From Cryptomeria japonica (taxonomy: Eukaryota; Streptophyta; Pinopsida; Cupressales; Cupressaceae): 64,000 bases of DNA. The notes below the pieces were generated by a model that was not told the DNA's origin, searched no databases, and worked only from the letters and a program-made list of their open reading frames with translations. Positions 60,170 to 64,000 of this stretch are shown here, piece after piece; the stretch's first letter is position 1; each line of letters begins with the position of its first letter. A program made the position numbers and the translations under genes. The DNA lies in the NCBI RefSeq assembly GCF_030272615.1, contig NC_081409.1, positions 612,668,755 through 612,732,754 on the forward strand, given 5' to 3'.

Positions 60170-61555
60170 TGTTGGAAAAATTTGTAGGTTATCGTTGTTG
60201 CTAGGATATGTTGTTGTCATTGATGTCAATATATTCTTGTGTCTTGGTGTTCCAGTGGTTGCAGAGCTACTTGAATTGGATTATTGGGATTATGATTCAG
60301 TAATGGAGTATTTCTAGTATCCATACTTCATTTTGTATTGGTTTATGTGATTTGGTAACCTAATTGACTATATCATTTGATCCGGTTTATAGTTTGGTTT
60401 CTCAGTATTCAGTTTTGCAGAGTTTGATATTTCCTTTGGTATGCTTCGGTGTGATCAAATCTTGAGCTGAGATTTTGGGATATTGTTTTTGATGTTCATG
60501 TGTATCTTCATTCAAGATGGTTCGTAATTTGGTGCTCCACAAGTTATCTTTCCATGTGACAGTTGCTGTTGTTTGAGTATCCTTGAGTTTCAGATGTTGA
60601 TCGATGAAGATTTGATAAGTGGTGTTGGTACAACTATTACAGATTATTCTAACATTCTTGTTGGTGTTTCCTAATTGTGTCCTATTTTATTTGATGGTTT
60701 GCATTGATCTTTGTGCACGGTTTTGGTGATCTTGCTGATTTGATGGTGTTCTTCATGATATGTGACCTATTTGGTGGTGTAGCATGTTGCGGTTGATCTT
60801 GGAGATGATTTCGATGGTGTTGCATGTTTGTGCATTTCATTTGGGTCCATGTTTTGTCATTCATATCATATTATTGGTCCGGTGGTTAATATTTGTATCG
60901 TGTGATGGGATTTTTGTAATTAGGTCTTATTGGTTTGAGTCGACCTTGTTGTCAAGGTTGATGATCGGTATATGTAGATGTATTATTCATGTATTTCTGA
61001 TATAGGTGGATGTTTGAATTATCAAAGAATTATAAAGGTGTAAACAAATGAGTATATCCTTCAACATTGTGATTGAGCAGAGATTGAAGTTTTGCAGAGA
61101 AGACATATGTGCTTAATTGGAACTATCATCAAGCATTTGTAGATGCTATTCTTTTAGTTCATTTGATTTTGGATTGTTGTCTAAATTTTTTGTAAGTCAG
61201 TGAGACTTCTTTGTAAGGTAGTTAACCTTCCATGAGGTTTGTAGCCTTTCGGGTTATTATATATTGAGCAGTGAGCTCTAGGTAATGTGCCTGAATGCAT
61301 GTGCATTCTCCATTGTAATTATTTCACATACTACTGCATAGTATCATTTCATTATGGGTAGGGTCCCACTGTGGTTTTTCCCTTGATCGGGTTTTCCACA
61401 TCAAAATATTAGTGTTATGTGTTATGGTTTTATCTTTTTTATCTCTGTTATTGCTGCAATTGATCAGTTTTGCATTAAAGGTTGAAATTATCTAATCCAG
61501 TGAAAACTAATTCACCCCCCCTCTCAGTTTTCCTTCATTGTTGTTGCCAATACAA
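60170..61555 (+). repeat. Solo copia-type LTR nested in the RT of copia element 3
   Basis: Plus-oriented LTR starting TGTTGGAAAAATTTGTAGG and ending near CCAATACA at 61555. It splits the RT reading (RLDRYL on one side, FKKGIADINLY on the other). Flanks AGTTT / AGTAT are an imperfect target duplication, so ends may be off by a few bases. It has CATTGATGTCAA near the start, a TATA-like TTATATATTGAGC near 61256, GGTTTTTCCCTTGATCGGG and the terminal CACCCCCCCTCTCAGTT motif. No internal coding part remains. Confidence 0.8.
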
Positions 61556-62331
61556 GTATCTATCCAACCTTGCATAAAAATCTCTAGGAGATTTCTTGAG
61601 TCCATAGAGTGTCTTCTTGTGTCTGGAAACCACATCTAGTTCTTTTGAGAACTAAAACCAATCTGGTTGTTCAATATACACCTTTTCTTCAAGTTCTCCA
61701 TACAAGAACGTTGAATTGACATCAATCTCATATACCTTAAATTTATTCTATGCAACAAATACAAGAAACATCCTTATAGCTTCCATCTTAGCTATTGCTA
61801 CTAGAGAAAAAGTCTCCTCAAAATTAATACCTTCAACTTGTGAATAAAATTTACAAACCAATCTTGCCTTGTTCCTTGTGACTTCTCCATCTCCATTCAA
61901 CTTACTTTGGAACACTCACTTTATTACTATCACATTCTTGTCCACTCATCTAGGTACCAATTCTCATGTCTAATTCTTTTCTATCTAATTCATCTCATCT
62001 TTCAAATTGATTTCATCCAACCTTCATCCTTTCTAGCTTTTGCAATTTTTTTTGGCTCCACTTGAGATAGGAAACATAAATTTGCTTCTTCATTAGTCTT
62101 AGCAAGTCTTCTTCTTGTCTAAACTCCTCTTTCTTTGTCTCTAATGATATAATCTTCTTAATGGTTCTTCCACACATACTTTGCAGGCATCTTAGGTGCT
62201 TGTTTAGGTTCCTTCTCTTCTGCATTTGTCTCTTCTTTGTCTTTCATAACTTTTCTTATATAGCAACAGGAGCATCCTCTATCTCAACCTCAGGTTTAGG
62301 CACAACATGATTCCATTCTTCACTTCCTATG
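61556..62331 (-). pseudogene. pol: Copia RT N-terminal part and upstream pol fragment (element 3)
   Basis: On the minus strand HKKTLYGLKKSPRDFYARLD near 61620-61565 is the end of the palm N-terminal region of copia RT. Upstream pieces (QFNVLVWRT frame, SGQECDSNKVSVPK) are decayed RT. A Lys/Glu-rich open stretch at 62225-62013 (KRRNLNKHLRCLQSMCGRTI) is probably the integrase-RT linker. Many stops and frame changes occur. It abuts the 5' LTR fragment directly, so gag, protease and integrase are deleted. Confidence 0.7.
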
Positions 62332-62620
62332 CGTACATGATAGTGAAACATCCATAAAATTTAGACATTACATACACATCCACAAGCCATCATTTTCAAG
62401 AACTGGAGAAATGCAGAACGTTCTTCCATAAAGAAATTAAATACTCTTTCCTGCATATTGTAACTTCCACTACTATAGCCTTTTAAAAACACCTCATACT
62501 TACTCAATATCACCACCAAAAAATATCACAATATTTGAACACTCATTTTTAAACTATGTACAACATTCACATAGCTGAACAAGTTTGACATCAATGACAA
62601 CACAACTCAAGTTTCCAACG
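62332..62620 (-). repeat. Truncated 5' LTR of copia element 3
   Basis: Matches 52313-52601 from CATGATAGTG to CAACTCAAGTTTCCAAC over about 290 bp, in the same orientation. Only the outer (U3) end of the LTR remains. The last base of the CA terminus is altered (CCAACG). Confidence 0.8.
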
Positions 62621-64000
62621 ATATTATGATCATCTCGATAAAGTATAGGATATCATAGAAATACTTTCATCAAGACGTCAAAGAGACAAGACAACACCAA
62701 GCCCCCGAGAGGAGCTTGGGTCTTATCGATCTAAAATATCAAGATAAAAGGAGGAACATGATTAGTGTAGGTTACACATACACATGGAGCATTCAAGAAC
62801 AAGGAAAGGTATAATACCATATAGCTAATAAGGATCAATAGGAAACTTACTAGGAGCCATATAAAAGAAGAGGAATTGTATTTAGGTCTAGTAAGAATTT
62901 CTTAATATGAGTCACATTAGGGAAGGGGAGTCAAATAGGTCTAGTAATGTGTGTAATACTACTTGACTCGTCTAAGGAAGATTAAAAAGAAAATAAAATA
63001 TTTGCTAGATAATCTGAAAATGTGACTACAAATGGGTGTTCTGGTGTGCACCAAGGAAAAATTTGATATGAGACTACAAAATGGGTGTTGCAATGACACC
63101 AAGCACATCATGGCGTATGGTCAAAGTGTACAAACCAATCACATGGTGTGTGCATAAAGTGTAACATATATAGGAGTGTATGCCCCCACGTTAAAGAGAT
63201 TGCACATGCCTTACCAGAACCAATTTCTTAAATGTAGCATAAATATGTTTGAAAGACAAGCACATCACAGTAGTGAAATTCCCTCAAACATAAGAAAATA
63301 AAAGGAGATGGTCACAAAACATGAACGAGCACATAAGGGATCCACAATTTGGGGTCAATATGTGCATCACATAAATTATGTATATTAAGTATGATTACTT
63401 TCAATTGAGCTCACCCCTCAAGTGTAGTGGAACAACATGCACAATGAAAGAAGAAAACATAAGAGACACAACAAGCCTTTTAGGGTCAACATGGAAGAAA
63501 CCTAAAATATCTCAATGCTTTGCATCATCCCCAACTAGATGACACAAAAACACTTACAATAAAAGCACATTTACGACATAACATGTATGGGAAATATAGG
63601 AGAATGATGATGCAAATAGAGGAATGTAATGATAGGCTCTGTCCCTTTGTATCCTTATTTCAATGGAGCAACAAGGGTCATCCAAAGATAGCTTGATCAA
63701 CAAAAGGACATGCCAGTTAGCAGAATATAGAAGATCAAACTACATGCAAACAAACACACAAAATAAAGACTTTTTTGCATGAATGAGCTAGTCTAGCAAA
63801 TCATCCACCTCCCAATCTTTCTCAACACCATTCAGGGACAGTGGACAACTTGTGAAAAGAGCTATGGATAGTATAATAGATGGATCTATATCTAGTGCCA
63901 AACATGGACAATGATCTAATGATGGATCACAATGTGTGTCACTAGGAGCTAAAGTTAATGCTTTGAAAAATATTGAAGACAAATCATGGTTAGTATCATC
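62621..64000. other. Spacer, nothing recognised
   Basis: Only short frames. A 64-codon minus-strand frame at 63788-63982 shows no domain. I see no LTR ends or RNA genes up to the window edge. Confidence 0.55.

Larger units (their letters stand above)
50866..62620 (-). mobile_element. Deleted Ty1/copia element 3, carrying three nested insertions
   Basis: The 3' LTR (50866-52601), polypurine tract (52603-52616) and the C-terminal pol part lie on the left; RT pieces and a truncated 5' LTR (62332-62620) lie on the right. A SINE (51770-51977) sits in the 3' LTR, LINE-A (52965-59216) in the RNase H, and a solo LTR (60170-61555) in the RT. Removing LINE-A joins KVVVKD to TFEYL in frame, which proves continuity. 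Gag, protease and most of integrase have been deleted next to the 5' LTR. Confidence 0.85.

Noticed and set aside
60682-61005. ORFs inside the solo LTR
   Set aside because: No domain; the solo LTR has no coding role.
63788-63982. 64-codon minus-strand ORF near the window end
   Set aside because: No recognisable motif and no supporting context.

Overview
This window is plant nuclear DNA made almost entirely of nested retrotransposons. I found no convincing host gene, rRNA, tRNA or CRISPR array. Ty3/gypsy elements (one of Tat type with two RNase H domains), Ty1/copia elements, two L1-type LINEs, a tRNA-derived SINE and AT-rich remnants with long microsatellites point to a seed plant with a large, repeat-packed genome. 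A gymnosperm would fit, but the sequence alone does not prove it.

Layout: 1-4807 is the 5' part of a Ty3/gypsy element on the minus strand (5' LTR, gag-protease, RT, RNase H), cut by the window edge. 4834-5151 is a TA/CA microsatellite. 5153-24598 is a giant (19.4 kb) Tat/Ogre-like element on the plus strand with two ~2.0 kb LTRs, a long repeat-rich leader, gag, protease, a G-patch-like segment, RT, RNase H, a second RNase H and integrase. Between pol and the 3' LTR it carries a broken antisense gene for a plant mobile domain (PMD, MAIN/MAIL1-like) protein. 24599-24910 is microsatellite. 25391-27386 is a copia gag plus LTR remnant. 30867-38475 is a 7.6 kb LINE (LINE-B) with perfect 18-bp target duplications. 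39751-45044 is a copia element with paired 460-bp LTRs and an open gag but no integrase, RT or RNase H. 45265-47026 is another copia gag/LTR remnant. 50866-62620 is a deleted copia element that has received a SINE in its LTR, a 6.25 kb LINE (LINE-A) in its RNase H and a solo LTR in its RT. The remaining spacers show no supported gene.

The most unusual object is the antisense PMD gene of the Tat element. Its TATA box and first exon lie inside the 3' LTR, a well-formed GTATGT donor follows exon 1, and the TTTGTGCAG acceptor sits about 10 bp outside the proposed LTR start, so the intron spans the LTR/internal junction. The reading frame is continuous across the predicted splice. The left LTR keeps the same promoter and exon 1 without any exon 2.

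Nearly all coding regions carry stops or frameshifts. The exception is the gag (with a protease start) of the copia element at 39751-45044, open for 404 codons. Element boundaries rest on primer-binding sites, polypurine tracts, repeat pairs and target-site duplications read directly from the sequence. Family assignments rest on protein motifs and were not checked by any search.
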